A DNA stretch of 64,000 bases from Paragonimus skrjabini miyazakii (lineage: Eukaryota; Platyhelminthes; Trematoda; Plagiorchiida; Troglotrematidae): the NCBI GenBank assembly GCA_014338405.1, contig JTDE01000292.1, positions 207,749-271,748 on the forward strand, in the 5' to 3' direction. Of the stretch, positions 12,213 through 24,400 are shown in pieces (positions within the stretch are counted from its first letter, which is position 1; every line of letters starts with the position of its first letter). The translations under genes and the position numbers were made by a program. Under the pieces are notes generated by a model. The model did no database searches, was not told the origin of the DNA, and saw only the letters and a list, made by a program, of their open reading frames with translations.

Positions 12213-15200
12213 GTCTCTACCTCACGTGTTGCTTTCTTCAACAGATACAAAACGACACCAAGCTTAGTAAGTAGTGCCCAGTGTACGGTGTTTATTTAGA
12301 CTAATTTGTGATTAGCGTTTAAGTTTGCAAAAATATCATTTAGATTAAGTATAATGGACTGTCAGCAAGATTCCCTCAAACATTCCTTAACGGGAGGAAA
12401 GTGTGCGTACGCAAAAGCGCATCGCCTTGCGAACTATCGCCGAACGTTTTCGATACCAGACCCTTTTCAGCAGACCGATACTAAATGCTCTTACACATCT
12501 TTTTCTCAGTTCGTACAGCGAACCCAACAAACTATACCACTCCTCAGTAAGCGGTACTCATGAAACATACGAAATAATGAAATTTGCGCAAACTACTCCT
12601 CTTAATAGTTCCATTGAGAAGAGCTTCAGTTCTGTCAAACATGAGACATGAATTTTTCTGGCTGTATCAATACCGTCCATGTACCACATGGCTAAACGTG
12701 ACAGTTAACCTAATATGTTAAGGCAGTATGCGAGGATCAGGGTAAGCCGATTAATCACTAAGTGCTGAGGAACCGGCACCAATTAAATTTCTGTTGTGTC
12801 ACTTACAAGCCTGCACCGTTTGCCCATATATACTATGTCTAATACTATCTATGGATTACGTACATTAATTCATTGATTAGTAGTTTGTTGAATGGTGGTT
12901 TGTTTGCTTACAATATTATAATCGGAACTGAAGTTGAGGGCTTGAAAAACTCTGCCTTTCAAGCTTCGAGTGTAGTTGAATTAATCTGGGGAGCAGCCGC
13001 AACAGGAGCAAACCGACTGTCTGTATAATCAACACATCATGAATAACCAATCTATACCATAGAAATCAAAACACAAAGATGTCAACACCTGCTTTGGTTG
13101 TGGAACTTTTACGAGCTTGTGTGGTTGAAATGTTCAACGAAAATATGACTAATCGGTACTGGGTGAGTCACCGAACCAGCTGATGTATTCACACGTCAGC
13201 GTCGGCAGTTGAATAGCCTTTCGCCTAAACAACCCATATGTCTAGTGTAGATTCTCACGCAATCAGGCAGTATAAACTCGTCGGCTTGCAAACAAAATAC
13301 TCGGCTTCGTTTTTATGGGCTCAGCGTAATGCAGAAATAGAGTGAATAGCTGCTGGGCATGGGCATAAAAAAAAACAAAGACCTGCCTAACTGACATCAA
13401 TTGCAGAAACGGAACTATAGTAATTGCTAGAGAAATTGATTGCTGTGTGAAATGTCCTATCAGACAAAATTGGAACAATGCAAGCAGCCCTTCTCATTTT
13501 ATTACAACTAGACCGAATCCTTTCTCCGGTCAAACGTTTGTGTTGCCGAAACAGCATCAGTTAGATATATCTGCCGAACCTTTTGTGTTACTAAGGGGTT
13601 TGTTTTAACATTGCAGCTGTACAGATACATAGGTGGTCAGTTTAATTTGACCTGTAGAAGTAACCGCACACCACCACCACAGTTTTCACGGTTAAATAAA
13701 CTTCACCGACCTCTTTCGAAAGTGACGCGCCACTGTGGTTTTTCGTATGTGTCAACTATCATTAATAGTGTATCGTATTGTTGTCATCTCGGAATGCTGA
13801 ACTCCGTTTTGCCTTTTCTTGAGATGTCAACGCCGTGTAGTTGATTCACATTCAGCTATATTTCAAAACCTGAATATGTTGTTCTGTGTATGTCCTCTAT
13901 TTTCACGTTGCATGCTCATGTTGGGTCAGATGGAAAGAAATTTTACGGCAATAAACTTCACAAAATTCGCATACTTCGATTTTATTGTGAAAATTCTGGT
14001 TTTTCTCAAGATTTCATGAAACGTGATAATGTGTATGAATGAGGATGATATTTTATGGGAGTCCTGTTCCGGTGTACTAATATTAAATTAATTTTTAAGC
14101 AGGCGCTAGACTTCTTCGGATACGAGTGTGGTATATTCATAGTGCTCACAGGTATGTTTGAATCTTGTTTGCGGGGGTGTCTTATCTAAGTTTCAGTAGT
14201 TGAGCTCCAACAAATGAAAGGCACTACCGTCAAATATGAGTAGTATTAAACTTGTTATCTTCAAAGTCGTTAAGCACGAACCAATAACCCGCAATAATTT
14301 GGCTCCATTTTGCTCCTCCTTGTAAACGTTCCAGTGTCCTTTTTGAAACTAGTTCTACAAATACTCTGTGATGCTTGTAGTTCCATAGATGTGCATCACA
14401 TCTGAGGAACATGGAAGGAATTTCGGGACTGAGCTACTTTCTCTAGGTTCCATTTGTTAGCACCGTAAAGTGCGCAGCTATGAAATTTATGCCCGAAAGT
14501 TTAGGATTCGTCTATTGAGAGCCCAACGTTTTGGACAGAACATGGAAACCATATCCCACCGTTCATTCTAAAGCTAAAAAACATATACAATACTTCACTG
14601 ACACAAACTACTTTGTCACACGAAATAGACTCAATGTTATACTAGGTAAGACCGAATGGGCTGTATTTCCAATTCGATAGCTACAAGCCACATAAAAACG
14701 TGCTCGCTAATTTACTGTTATTGCAAACTGAATAGGCACTAAATCTGTTCTGTCAGCATCGGGTCCACAACGCTACTGAAAGGCAGTTAGAGCGTTAGCG
14801 TAATAAATTCCCATTAACGATCATTGTTTGCTCCAGGATGGGTGTCAACCTATGTGAACAGCAGAATAAAGTACATTTGCATAAGTTCCAGTGGGATAGC
14901 ACATTAATACTGGCTCAGAGAGCTTATGACAACCTATGTGTCGGATCGTTGCATCGAAGCTTATCGCAAATACTATTAACATGGTGAGGCTAGTCTTAGG
15001 CACGGTAGGAATCTAGACGGTACAAATCTCGAGAACCATTTATCAAAACTCACCTAAGCTCTGTAGAGCCTATATTTATGGTACAAACGCAAACCCAGTT
15101 GAAGTGATTATGCTTATCCTTCTCGGGCAAACATCCTGTTACTCTTTTTGTGTTAAAACAAGAGGGGAAATAACAGAGTACAAACAAAACTTAACTCCTA

Positions 15201-16710
15201 TATCAATGCTGGTTTGGTGACCTGAACGACTTGGTATATCGATTATGTCAAAATAATACACCGGTACCTGGCAGAAACACCTCAGATAGCCATAAAGCGT
15301 AAATTAGTTAAAATGACAATGAACAGCAAACTGCCACTAGAAGTAGCTGGCCTGTACTGAGGTTTTGCTCGCGTACTCAAGGGTGATGACAAATAAGTAA
15401 GAACCGCTTGTTGGTTGTGGGCTTAAAACAGCGTAAGGTTGCAAGTAAGAAATTTACGACAGAGTAACCATCACTATCTTCATTTTTGAGCCATACACAC
15501 GGGCACAAATATTTGAGCTGGTGCTGCTTTCGACGATAGTTCACTAACCTCTGATCACGGGGTTATCGATTGGATAGAACAGAGTGATTCTGTTGATTCT
15601 CCTTTCGAAGTAATTGGGCAAGCTGAACACTATTCATACAAGGTTGCGGTTGAGCGTTTGAATTTGATTATTCGGTCATGTCTATTGTGATGTTGCTGGA
15701 GTTGTGGTTAACACGCTAGTCTCAAAAGCACGAGGGTCACAGTGCAAACACTGATCCGGACGAGAATATACACTGCTGATGAGCTGTAATAAGAGCGAAA
15801 TTCGACTCTAGTGCTTCCTTTCGAAGTGGGCTGGCCGAAAGGCTTATTTGAATGCGAAGGCTGCGATCAAGTGTGAGTGGTGTTCAATTTCGAAATAACC
15901 TAAATCCCCGAACTTTGGCTACTAAATAGAAAATGTTTTTCATAAAGAAGAAGATTAATCAGCAATCATTTCACATTCGGGTGCCTTGGTCCCTCCCATG
16001 GACGGTCATGTAAAAGATCAGTTCCAACCGACAGTTTATGTCTTTCAGGATTTCTCAAACGGGCAGGCCGCATATTGCCAAGCTTACCGAGTGAGTCTGT
16101 CAAGGTTTTCAAAGCCGATGTTCACGTCTCCATCTGACGACCTTTCGTTTTTGTCTAAGCGTCGGCAGCAGTGAAAGACAGTGTGCTGTGTGACACACGT
16201 CAGAGTAGAGGTTGACAAATACTGGGGCAATTCTGATTTTCTTCATCAATATTGCTCAAAACCCTATCACACGAGAAGCATACCTCCTCTGAACTATTCG
16301 GTGTTTACTTTTGAGGTGAATAACGTGTGTTTGGTGAAATGAGATATTACGAAAAATGTTGCCGAGAATGAAAACGTGCGTAGTTGTACAATCAAAAACA
16401 CAATAAGCCGTACACATTAGACATCCCGCGGTACTCCCAAGGGTCCATGTGCCTACAGCTAACTTCATTACCGCCAACATGCCCGCCTAGAAGAGTGAAT
16501 TTGCTAGCGACGAGAAAGTCGAACTGTTTCAAACGGAGGGAGAGACACAGGATGAGCGATAGCAGACTGGCCAAATTGGGAAGCGAGTTTGTTGACGTAT
16601 AAAGTAATTTTCATTCTTTCTTTCCTAACTAACTTTGATGCAAAACCTAGAGAAATAATTGAATTTGCCCGAAGTGTGTCTGAATGTGTTGATGTGTTGT
16701 TGTTATTGGT

Positions 16711-16730
16711 GGTCGATCGGTCGGTCGGTC
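16711..16730. repeat. GGTC short tandem repeat
   Basis: GGTC/GATC units repeated about five times. Confidence 0.8.
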
Positions 16731-16799
16731 AAGAACCGAAGCAGTAATTGGTTTTGTTGCATATGATTTAAATAAGCACCAGTTTTCCGATAGGCCGTG

Positions 16800-16820
16800 C
16801 ACACACACACACACACACAC
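16800..16820. repeat. (CA)10 microsatellite
   Basis: Uninterrupted CA dinucleotide run. Confidence 0.95.
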
Positions 16821-17109
16821 TGGGACAGAAATTCGTGGGGTGCGCTTTGGCAAATGCTTTCCAAAAAACCAGGGTTTCTACCAAACACAATGATGAGACT
16901 GTTGCCTACTGTATTCCTCTTGTTTGGCAACAAAGCAAAACGTGAACAGAAAATTTTTTGCAAAATTCAACCACTGGTTCAAGCGATTAGGTCATTTGTA
17001 ATGGGGTGTAGTTTTCACACCAGATATACTCCACTCAGCTATTTAGATTACAAAGGGAGAGGTCAACCTTAGTGAGAGTCACACTCTAACGACCTGTTAT
17101 TGAATTGAA

Positions 17110-17345
17110 CAACAATAGTGTGTGAATTGCCGCGCACAATGACATTTCGTTTACGTCTGTTCAGGTACTTTGTGAAATTAACATACACAATCTATAGAAG
17201 CCGAACATCAGTCACACTCGATCGCAGCTTCCGCCATCTAAAGGACTTTCTTTTAAAAAGAAGCACTAGACTCGATTATATTTCTTGGTAAATTTGTCAG
17301 TGGTGCATATCCTTGTCATGGTCAGGACTAGAATTTCGGTCACGC
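17110..17345 (-). repeat. Degenerate SINE-like repeat, copy 2
   Basis: Shares three ordered blocks with 7905-8165 (GTGAATTGCCGCGCA, CTAAAGGACTTT, GTGCATATCC). The B-box-like motif is more decayed here. Boundaries approximate. Confidence 0.35.
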
Positions 17346-18188
17346 TCTCATGAGACAACGGTGTCCACCACTACATCATTGACCTCATATTAAGCGCAGC
17401 CGAATTATATTTTAACGTTCAACCACTTTCGCTTGAGAGTAAAGATCGATGTGCCCGTTCGTTTCAATAAGAGACAAAATTACAACCTGCTAGCGTCGAT
17501 GAGCAATACACTATATATGTACGTATTCAAGAACAATTGGCAAGGTAAATCTGACCGTAATATGTCTGAGTCAATCACACAGGTGAGCAAAACAAAGTAA
17601 CAGGGCGCAGCTGAGGCGTATTCAGCAGTAATTATCTTGAAAATGATACAATACAGTTGACTTGATGTAGGTCAGCAGGGGCACAGTGAATGTAATACGA
17701 ATGTGACAGTAATGAAAACTGCATTGATAAAAGGCCAGTACAACTGAAATGAGGCTAAAGAATGCTTATCTAACAACACCGATGAGAATGTTGGTAGAAG
17801 TGGACAGAAAAAGAATACGGAGGATAATCCAAATCACTAAGTACTATCAATAGCAGGTTAGTTTGAAAATAAGGGTTTAAAGAATGATTACGAAAATAAA
17901 AAGACACCAAACAGAAACAGCCACAGCCCCATCTACTCAACGAAAGTTTGTTTATCAGCTACTTCTGCACATACTGGTTGGATTTTAATCGTTGAACCGA
18001 TATGCCTTTCACAATGTAGGCACATTGATGTTGATTGTTTGAATATGGACGTAGTTATTTTTAGTAGTTACGTCCCTTTCCTTCCCCTTCTTTTCTCTGT
18101 TCTTTCTTCTTATACAGGTTTTGCTTTTTTTCTTTCGTAGTTGTTTGGCAGTTAAGCGACAGTGTGAACTAATGGTGTATTGCTGTCT

Positions 18189-18209
18189 ATGATGATGATG
18201 ATGATGATG
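18189..18209 (+). repeat. (ATG)7 microsatellite
   Basis: Seven ATG/GAT triplets after a long pyrimidine-rich stretch. The LINE at 33133-35885 also ends in a GATGAC/GATGAT run, so this could be the 3' tail of an otherwise decayed LINE copy. Confidence 0.85.
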
Positions 18210-21200
18210 TGGATAATCTACTCTAGACTGGAGAGCCTTCTACAGACCCCTTCGAATGCACTGTATTCGATCCGTTTCATCAATGCACTCGTTACGCAAC
18301 TAACTTTCATTGACCACTGTATGCTGTTGTCTTATAATTCTACTAATGTATTTGCATTCAAAAGCACACTGAGATTTGTGTACAGTTTCGAAATTTGCGA
18401 ACAGGTTTACCGATTTATTTGTAGGTAAAGGTAGATCATGCATTGTTTTTCCATGAAGAAAAACTGAATAGAATGGTATGCGCGTTTGACTGCTGCGTCG
18501 AAACGGTTGGTATAAAAATGCTTTTAGGCAATAGAGCGAGATGGCAGGATTAAAATGTCTGTTAGTTTACGCCTTTACACATTGACCTGTGACTGCGTAA
18601 AAAGTCACAGAAACGAAACTAAGAGGTGCTTGATCATTAAAGCTTCAGAACTAGAGGAAATAATTTAACGTCCATCTTCAAGTTGAACTAAAGTGAACAG
18701 ATTGTTAATCAATCAACCATCTTGATGCAAATAAGAAAATCATGAAAACAGGTTGGTAAACTTCCTTTTGTAGCCAAAAAGGACTGTTTTACATCCCAAA
18801 AAAAACGGCACTTTTAAGAACTGCAGCCAATAACGCCCGACTTTTTATACGCATTTGAGAATTCGTCGATAGACGTTTAGAGGTTGTTTATTGGGGCTGT
18901 TCTGGAAGGCGGTTGTTGTATTCTTTTTCAGTACACATACAGAATGGATTTGCATACTGTAAACCACGGTCTTCAGTTTGTCCCATCGAAATAAATCTAA
19001 TTGAATTGAATGAAGTATCCGGTGGATCCATCGCCGACTTGCAGAAATTTGCTGAAATGATTTACCTGTGGATATTTGAGGACTCAATTACCCAATCAGC
19101 ATTACATTCTTCACCATCCCCTCTGTTGTCATTGTTCATGGCATAAAGAAACTGAAGAAAAAACACTTTCCAGGAGCGGCTTCTTTTGATGCATTACTGT
19201 CATAGCTATCCGCTTCTCTGGAGGTCAGCACTTGAATTCATTGCACGTAGATCGCAAACTCTAGTTTGAAGAATTTAGCACAGTCAACATTACGTTATCG
19301 ATGTCTGTTAGTGCCACAGTTCAGACATGGTTGCCGGTTGACGAACAGGTAGAATTTAAGATTGTGTAAAATCTAAACTTGTCTATTGGAATGACACTAC
19401 CCGGTCACAGAACATTCCGGTAGATTGCTTTTTGAAGCATACGCTAGTGGGATGGTACAATCTGCAGCATGCATCCAGTGCTTGGTGGACTAAAGACGAA
19501 CGCTGAAGTGAGTCACTGAGCTCCGTTACACTGTCCAGCAAAGACTCCAATCAAACTGGTTGAACCCAGTGTCACGTCGCACACGTTTTGTCCTCTCTCC
19601 AACTGCATTAACTGGTCACTGTTCCGTGGAAACTCGTATGTACACATGTTCAGTTGCACAATTAAGTTGCCCGTAACGTTATGTTCTTAATCCGCTTGTT
19701 AAAACTTTTACCAAGACGCTCAAACCGCCTGACTTCGTCTGCACTAAGCTTGTTGTGGATGCTCTATAGAACACTCTACTTTGACGAACAGTCTGTAACA
19801 TATTCTCGGTTGCACTCTGTATTAGTAAAAATTACATCAATCACCCGGTGCCCGCCGTAAGAGACCAAAGAAAGTAGACGTGCAAGGACGGTCTTTCGGT
19901 TCTTGTAAAAACTCAGAGTTAGCAGCTTAGAAAGAGAAGCACACATCACCCAGCCCTGTCCACACAAGTTCACTCAACTTATCCTACTATTTCCCCAATA
20001 CTGTGATGTGTTGTTGTGATGTTCCAGCAAGTGAGCTATAGAAGACTGTGCAATGTCAATCGAGATTTAAGACCGATATACGACCCTAGATTTCGGTAGA
20101 TGGCTGTCGTTGTCTCTGCTAGTTAGTCGAATGCTGTAAGGATTGTCACAGCCAATCGTCTTGACGCAAATACCAAAAAGACGGCAATGAGCCTGCACAA
20201 ATGAACTATGAATAGAATGCTCAACACGAATCAGTAACCTGTTTCCTTATCCAAGACATTGGAGAAAGTGCACCTCCTAGTAGGTGATACACACAAAAAA
20301 AATTATCCAGTACTATCAAACTACCCTATGATAGTTCGATCTCAATATCCTTCATATGATTTATATCGATTCTCACTCAAATTCATTGTAAGTTAGTGTC
20401 TAATACTTTGGTTGCAAAATATCTTGGCTACTTTGTAACAATTACGTGGATGAAATGAGTTGGAGGGAAAAAGTTAACAGGTTTCGTCAACTTCGCAATA
20501 ATCACTTAAAAATTCATTGGTAGTCGAACTGTCATAATGTATGATTCAACAAAAGGTGTCTTCGTCAGTGTCAGCTCTCAGTACTAATTACAAGGATACA
20601 AACAGCAATCACGTAGGAATGCCACAATAGTCACCATATTCTACTACCACTTATGCAGCTACCGCTCGTGTCTAGGTGGGGGAAAACAGATGGCATCTAT
20701 TTAACATATCAGTAAACACTGTTTAAAGTAAAGCATCCAAACTTTCATACTAAGCAATTAATGCATTCTGTTGAAGATGAACTACTGTTATCTGTTGACA
20801 TCTATATATCATCAAAATGTAGGGGCAATGTACCGGACGATGTACGCCAGTTAATTAACGACTGACGTCATTCGTCCATTGTCAGGGTTTTAGTATATTA
20901 AACTAATTAACATTGACAAATTTCACATCAAATGTGTTCTCAATATCCGGCCTTAGGTTGATTGACCATTCCCAGATTAAGGTCTAGTCAACATTCCACC
21001 ATAAGAAATGAGAACGACAGATGAAAAATTCGACGCACAAGCACAGTTAAATGTAAGATTGAGAAACAAGTCATCCTGGCCCTTACCGATAACTTTGAAA
21101 AAGGTCAGTTTTGATGTTACTTTGTAAACTATCTTACACATTCATATCAACCTCATTCACGAATTACTACACCGATGAGTGAACTTGTGATAATCCAACC

Positions 21201-23764
21201 TAAGACAAAAATCTATTGTCATCTTGTAACAATGTAACCTTTATCTTCAAAGTGACATCAACCTTGTTTTATAGCAAACGAACTACTACTAACAATGTAC
21301 TAACAATGTACTGACTTGAGAAAGAATTATCAGAAACAATTTTTCGTCACAGCATTACTTCTGATAAAATGCAATAGGTTAAATTCCGTTTGAATAGCCT
21401 CCATAGCTAATTAAGTAAACGCAAACTGTGACAAATGGCGGTAATGCAATTGTATAGTTCCCTTAGATTGCCATAATGCATTCAGATTGGAAGGTAGCCT
21501 AAGATTGGCCGGGCACATATTTATCCGGTTTTTTAGAATCGGTTTTGTGGCATCACTTGATGACACTGACTGCTAGATTGTTCTGACAATGGTCTAGGTA
21601 TGGATTAGTTATCGTTTTACAGACCCTATATGAGTAACGTTCACTTCATATTTGTCTTATCCAAGTCATGTCACTGTGAGAAAACTGACGATTTAAGATG
21701 GACGATTTGTGTTAGCAGATGCAGATATCGAAAGATTCTTGAGAACCAGTGAGACTTTTATGCAATTGAAGAAAATCAAATAATATCCTATCGACCAGAT
21801 TAATGAGATGAATGGAAAGTTAAAAATGGCCCAATATCATGTATGGTTGTCTATACAGCAGAAGGTGTTTACGAGATTAAATCATTTCCTAAACCCAAAA
21901 TATCCACAACATTTGTGTAACTGACGTTGACAAAACTCCGCGATTAAGACGTAAGATGAACAAAACCAGACGGTCAAATTGGCGGCAGATGAAGCATAGC
22001 TTGTCATGAACTAAAGCACAAGTTTTTAAGACTCATTAATGTCAGTTCGTTCATTCCAGTAGGAAAAACAATTATGTGAGCTATTCTGATGCACTATATG
22101 CATGAGATTCAAACAAGCACGCTAACTTTGCACCACTAAGGGTCGTAGCAGACAGAAGTACCCCGAGGAAAAGATTCAGATTAACAGAAAGATAGCACAT
22201 CCAAATCGATTAACGTTTTCTTTGCATACATTCTGGTAAACCCATCCAGTGATTACCCGCTAATGAAATAATGAACAATGTAAAATACATTTAGATCACA
22301 CAAATGACTTATATTATCAACATTATTTACTCTACAATATAAAAAAAGATGACATGCAGAAAGCGAGTTTTCACACAAGTATCTCCCATCAGTCCTCATA
22401 GAGATGTTTATGGAATTCTTCATCCATTCAACAACAAAAAACATTCCAATAAAAAATGGACTGAAAAATTGTGTTACGCATATTGTTAAGTTTGGAAAGA
22501 TCTGATCTCATATCGACAATTTCACGGATTTCATGCTGGACAGATTGAGAGAAATTTTTAACCTATTGAAATTGTACACGTATGTTATAGTCCTTCACAG
22601 CTATAAGCATTTTCAACATAAGAAGTATTGCAACAGTGTTAACACTTAAACGTTGGTGTGGGGTGGGTTTTGTGAGGACTACCTGCAATATACTGGTGTC
22701 TTTATTAACCAAAATGAAATATATCGGAACCAAAACATTGTACCTAGTTAACAGTTGTGCTTGGATTGTTGACAAAAAGAAAAATTGCACTATAGTAAGA
22801 AACTTAAAAAATACGGATTACAGAATAAGATTTATCGTCCTGTCACGCAAAGTTTGATAACGGCTACATACAACATATTTGACACTCAACGCACATGAAC
22901 ACGCACTTAGTCTAGCTTGTTTGTTTTTCCAACTCCAGTAGGTGCGTGTATGTAAGTGAACACACAAACCAACAAACAGTGGTTAGTTCAGAAAGCGTGA
23001 TCAGTGCCAGTGTTGACCAGTTGAAATCCTGTTCGTAATGCTCGTCCCGACGTTTTTATCGTCAACGAACGTTGGAAGTAATATTAATAATATTTCACAG
23101 CTTTGAGTTGCAAACCTGAGCACTATGACTTGGGTTGGTGTTACTCCTGACAGTAGTTCACGAAGCGATAGGATAAGAAATAAACATGAATGTGTGAGAA
23201 TGAAAAACTGAAGTGACGTACTAGTCAGTAAGTACACAGGTACGAGTTTGTCGTTAACTGTTCGAGAGCGTTTTAGGTTAGCGGTGCGGAAAATCGTGAA
23301 CAATTCAATCTGACAGGCGGCAGCCACCAACCTAATTATGTGACCAGACCTTTCACTTCTCGTGATTAAGTTATCTCTTTGCCATCCGGTGATTTCTCCC
23401 AACTGTCAACTGTGCCACTTAACAATTCGACGTGTGGTAGGCGCTCCGTTGGCACACTGAGTACACAGCCCAACTAGCGTAGAGGGTCTCTTTTTGTAGT
23501 TTCACTAATCATGAGCAAGTTTGCAGGCTACCGAAATTCCCTGCGTGTTGCTTAAACAGTGATCTCATTGGGTGAACAGGCGGAAACAGCAGTGTTCATA
23601 TACGGAGGGTTTGAATGCGTTCTGTACTCGAGCTGCTCACGTATCCGATCCAAAGAGCAAAACTAAGCACATATATTTTACAAACCCTGATTTTAATTGG
23701 CATTTGGCAGTCTTGCCGATCTCGGCATCTCAACTATCATCATGGACTAAGAGTTAATGACATG

Positions 23765-24400
23765 ACAGTAATAATCACCGAACTCAGACAGTAAGTCTGC
23801 AACTGTAAGGGTTAGATCAGGGACAACTCAATCTTGTAGCAACATATTATACTGTGAAGGTGAGAAATACACACCATGTCGCTCAATAACTTTAGTATGT
23901 TCTGTATGTGGGCTGCCAGCTAGCTTTCTACCTGGCAGAAGCTTCACTCTGAGGTCATCCGAGTGTTCCTTTCAAAATATCAACCGTTACACGGTTGAAG
24001 GGAAAGATTAAACGCCCTTGTCTAACGTCACTGGAATTGGATAGCGCTCGAAATAGTTGCCTATAGCTTCATATTCTGCATCCACAGCAAGCACATGATG
24101 ATTTCAATGAATTAGCACGCTGTCCTGTGACTTCTGTGCGAGAGAATCAGTCCTCTAGAGAACACCAAGTAACTGAATCAGAAGCTGACAACAGGTCCAA
24201 AACTACCACAAGGGTTGGTCAAGAAGAGGATCTCCACACATCATTGTTTGTTGCAAGGTGAAGATGTGATCGAAATACTCATGACCTTGCCGGAAAGCCA
24301 GCTCGAACGACAGAATGGGCCAAATTAAGGTGGTTAGTCTATAAAGGATCAACAGTTTTAACAGAGTGGCTCAACTGACAATTGATGGCGATATGAACAA
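23765..24400 (-). mobile_element. Degenerate RTE-type LINE relic (reverse transcriptase)
   Basis: Read on the minus strand in shifting frames, this resembles the RT of the better-preserved element at 33133-35885. A degraded CQLSHSVKTVDPL corresponds to its VSIASKLLTGLI block. A DHIFTLQQ-type string corresponds to its VDHIFILRR. A degraded DVRQGRLIFPF corresponds to GVCQGCPISPF. GVYFSPSQYNMLLQD corresponds to GMRFAPSKCKLLLQD. These follow the same order, with several stops and shifts. An old dead copy; identity rests on motif order, not a continuous frame. Confidence 0.7.

Larger units (their letters stand above)
12213..23764. other. No supported gene
   Basis: About 11.5 kb without a convincing coding region. 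Contains (CA)10, a GGTC tract, an ATG-triplet tract following a pyrimidine-rich stretch, and a second copy of a diffuse repeat. An ORF near 18943-19146 on the plus strand follows a plausible acceptor but has no recognised domain. Confidence 0.5.

Noticed and set aside
19776..19973. Missing C-terminal LARS2 exon
   Set aside because: A faint VLARLLSLV...VIDVIF resemblance only; no flanking phase-0 acceptor was established and the distance from exon g is nearly 17 kb.
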